DNA of 7,424 bases. Origin: M55B127 sp035269185 (lineage in GTDB: Bacteria > Bacillota > Halanaerobiia > Halanaerobiales > M55B127). The stretch's first letter is position 1. Each line of letters starts with the position of its first letter. This document shows positions 5,650 to 7,424 of the stretch, in pieces. Location of the stretch: assembly GCA_964430875.1 (NCBI GenBank), contig CAYSHP010000097.1, forward strand, positions 1-7,424, in the 5' to 3' direction. The notes beneath the pieces are model-generated. The model made no database searches. It was not told where the DNA came from and saw only the letters and a program-made list of their open reading frames with translations. The position numbers and the translations under genes were made by a program.

Positions 5650-7413
5650 TTATTTATTTGAAATAATATCGGGGTTAGTTTCAATTATTTCACCATCAAA
5701 CATGTTAGCTACCTGTTGAACACTTATCTCCCCCGCATTTTTATTCTTTTCTTTATTCTTATTTTTATTATTATTTTTTTTAATATTGTCATTATTATTT
5801 GAAGCCTGATCTATATTATCCTGATCTGACACTACTTTCACATTACAGTTTCTAGAAAAAAGTCGCGAGAAAAATTTAGCGATATAATCTTTTTTTTCTT
5901 TCGCTCTTTTCCGGTGAAAGTTTTTATCAGGTGGAAAACTTATAAATATCTTATCGTTAACAACCTTTATCGGCTTAGCTTCCACTAATATTGCATGCAA
6001 ACTAATATCTTCATTTTTAACATTACCTAATAACTTTGGCCAGTATTTTTTAACTTCATGTAAATCTAAACCATCCGCACTTTCATTTTGGGTTTCTTTT
6101 TTCTCTTGAGTTGGTTCCATTGGCTGTTTGCTTTCAATAGTCTGTTTTACATAATCTTGTTCTTCAGTTGAAGGGCTATCTTCAATATTTTCTTCATCAA
6201 TAGCACTGTGCTCACTTTCAACTTCCTGATTAGATTCTGTTTTAATGTCTTCTGTAGTCAATCTGCTTTCTAAATATTTCACTTTTTCTTTTAAACTTTT
6301 TACTTCTTCCGCTAAATCTGCTTCTTTTAACTTATCTGACATTTTAAAAATGCCAACTTCTAAGTTGATACGAGAATTACCACCTAAAGAAATCTCGTTT
6401 TTAATATCATTTAAAACATCTACTACTTTTGTTAATTGATTCAATGAAAATTCTTTAGATATTTTTTCCATTTCAGCTAACCGCTCTTTTGGTAATTTTA
6501 CAAGGTTTGTTTTAATTCCGCATTCTTTTATTAAAAGAAGTTGATTACAGTATTCCTTTAAATCTTCAATTAATCTATCAACATCTTTACCTTCATTTAA
6601 TATCTCATTAACAAGTGAAATAGCGCTTTTTGTATCATTTTCTTTTAAATTTACCATTAGTTGTCTTAATTCTTGACCGGAAGTTTTCCCTAACATCTCT
6701 TCAATTACTTCGGTTTTTATATTTTCGCCAGTATAGGAAACGGCCTGGTCTAAAATACTTAAAGCATCTCTTAGACCACCTTGTGAACTTCTTGCAATCA
6801 AATTCAAAGCAGCTACTTCATATTCTAAACCTTCTTCATTACATATATATTCTAAATGATTTTCAATTTCTTTTTCTGAAATTAAAGAAAAATCAAATCT
6901 TTGGCATCTAGACATTATGGTCGGAATTACTTTATGTGGTTCGGTTGTTGCTAATACAAAAATTACATTTTCCGGTGGCTCTTCTAATGTTTTCAGTAAA
7001 GCATTAAAAGCACCGGTAGTTAACATATGTACTTCATCAATTATATATACTTTATATTTGCCTTCTCCCGGATAGAATTTAACCTTTTCTCTTAGTTCCC
7101 TAATCTCATCTATACCGCGATTAGAAGCAGCATCTATTTCTATTACATCTATAGAACTACCTGATTTAATTCTTTTACAGGAATCACATACTCCACAGGG
7201 TTCAGTAGTTGATTCTTCCTGACAGTTTACGGCCATTGCTAAAACTTTCGCTGTGGAAGTTTTACCTGTCCCACGCGGGCCTGCAAACAGATAGGCATGT
7301 GAAATTCTATCATTTTCTATCGCATTAAGTAAAGTTTGGGTAACTGCAGGTTGGCCTATTATTTCACTGAATTTTTGTGGTCTATATTTTCTATATAGGG
7401 ATAAAGAAGGCAT
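5650..7413 (-). CDS. dnaX: DNA polymerase III tau (gamma/tau) subunit, clamp-loader ATPase
   Basis: Clamp-loader motor and organiser of the replisome. The 587 residues show, in order: SLYRKYRPQKFSEIIGQ (5-21), Walker A GPRGTGKTS (45-53), zinc cysteines C64, C73, C76, C79, Walker B IIDEVHM (124-130), sensor-1 ATTE (155-158), SRC (168-170), sensor-2 GGLRD (212-216), a helical collar domain (about 235-365), a short coiled-coil (365-385), a glutamate-rich linker (about 390-450), and a tau C-terminal domain starting near W458. The tail after about 560 (VQQVANMFDGEIIE) resembles the conserved end of many Firmicute tau proteins. A run of Asn and Lys occupies 538-559. Only 11 bases upstream are visible, with no ribosome binding site in them, so it may lie just outside; the start itself (MPSLSLYRKYRP) is typical. 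First visible gene of dnaX-yaaK-recR. Confidence 0.97.
   Translation of the reverse strand: MPSLSLYRKYRPQKFSEIIGQPAVTQTLLNAIENDRISHAYLFAGPRGTGKTSTAKVLAMAVNCQEESTTEPCGVCDSCKRIKSGSSIDVIEIDAASNRGIDEIRELREKVKFYPGEGKYKVYIIDEVHMLTTGAFNALLKTLEEPPENVIFVLATTEPHKVIPTIMSRCQRFDFSLISEKEIENHLEYICNEEGLEYEVAALNLIARSSQGGLRDALSILDQAVSYTGENIKTEVIEEMLGKTSGQELRQLMVNLKENDTKSAISLVNEILNEGKDVDRLIEDLKEYCNQLLLIKECGIKTNLVKLPKERLAEMEKISKEFSLNQLTKVVDVLNDIKNEISLGGNSRINLEVGIFKMSDKLKEADLAEEVKSLKEKVKYLESRLTTEDIKTESNQEVESEHSAIDEENIEDSPSTEEQDYVKQTIESKQPMEPTQEKKETQNESADGLDLHEVKKYWPKLLGNVKNEDISLHAILVEAKPIKVVNDKIFISFPPDKNFHRKRAKEKKDYIAKFFSRLFSRNCNVKVVSDQDNIDQASNNNDNIKKNNNKNKNKEKNKNAGEISVQQVANMFDGEIIETNPDIISNK
5737..5802 (-). repeat. 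low-complexity Asn/Lys codon run in dnaX
   Basis: Codons for residues 538-559 of DnaX are almost only AAT, AAA and AAG (Asn and Lys with a few Asp, Ile and Glu), and include an A8 tract. It separates the tau C-terminal domain from the conserved tail. It is most likely a flexible charged linker, and such tracts often vary in length between strains. Confidence 0.7.
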
Positions 7414-7424
7414 AACTATTTATC

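Noticed and set aside
6245..6439. Plus-strand open frame of 64 codons
   Set aside because: It is opposite the dnaX collar and coiled-coil region, with no recognisable domain and no evident transcription signal.
6630..6911. Plus-strand open frame of 93 codons, Leu/Phe/Tyr-rich
   Set aside because: It is antisense to the dnaX ATPase and collar codons. The hydrophobic look comes from reading AT-rich Lys/Glu/Asn codons backwards.
1..7424. Mobile element, prophage, CRISPR array or defence island
   Set aside because: All eight genes are recognised core genes in a familiar order, and I see no transposase, integrase, terminal inverted repeats, spaced direct repeats or tRNA.

Overview
All eight genes in this window lie on the minus strand and read from high to low coordinates. 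They form a classic housekeeping block of a low-GC Gram-positive bacterium: dnaX, yaaK/ebfC, recR, guaB, trxB, tmk, darA (yaaQ) and holB. The DNA is AT-rich (by eye about one third G+C). Strong AGGAGG-type ribosome binding sites, sigma-A-like promoters and a PII-like cyclic-di-AMP receptor all point to Firmicutes. The protein style suggests an anaerobic clostridial or Halanaerobiales-type organism, but that finer placement is a guess.

Layout, in order of transcription. At 7413-4711, dnaX, yaaK and recR are tightly packed and end in a hairpin plus U-tract terminator (4661-4697). At 4622-3159 is guaB, with no convincing promoter of its own. At 3070-2141 is trxB, with a promoter-like sequence (3112-3139) overlapped by an 18-bp dyad that matches the clostridial Rex operator at 13 of 14 defined positions. 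It ends in a strong intrinsic terminator (2077-2114). At 1977-1 are tmk, darA and holB, driven by a good extended -10 promoter (2030-2058). tmk and darA overlap by ATGA. holB runs off the window edge without a stop codon.

Functionally, dnaX (tau) and holB (delta') supply the clamp-loader ATPase subunits. YaaK and RecR belong to recombinational repair. Tmk supplies dTDP for DNA synthesis, GuaB feeds guanine nucleotide synthesis, and TrxB keeps thioredoxin reduced, which in turn supports ribonucleotide reductase. DarA senses cyclic-di-AMP. The order resembles the dnaX-yaaK-recR ... tmk-yaaQ-yaaR-holB region of Bacillus subtilis, with guaB and trxB between the two halves and no yaaR-like gene between darA and holB.

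There is no gene-free stretch longer than about 165 bases. I see no tRNA, rRNA, CRISPR array, insertion sequence or phage gene. This is an ordinary core-genome region. The most interesting item is the probable Rex redox operator over the trxB promoter; I found no credible new biological system.
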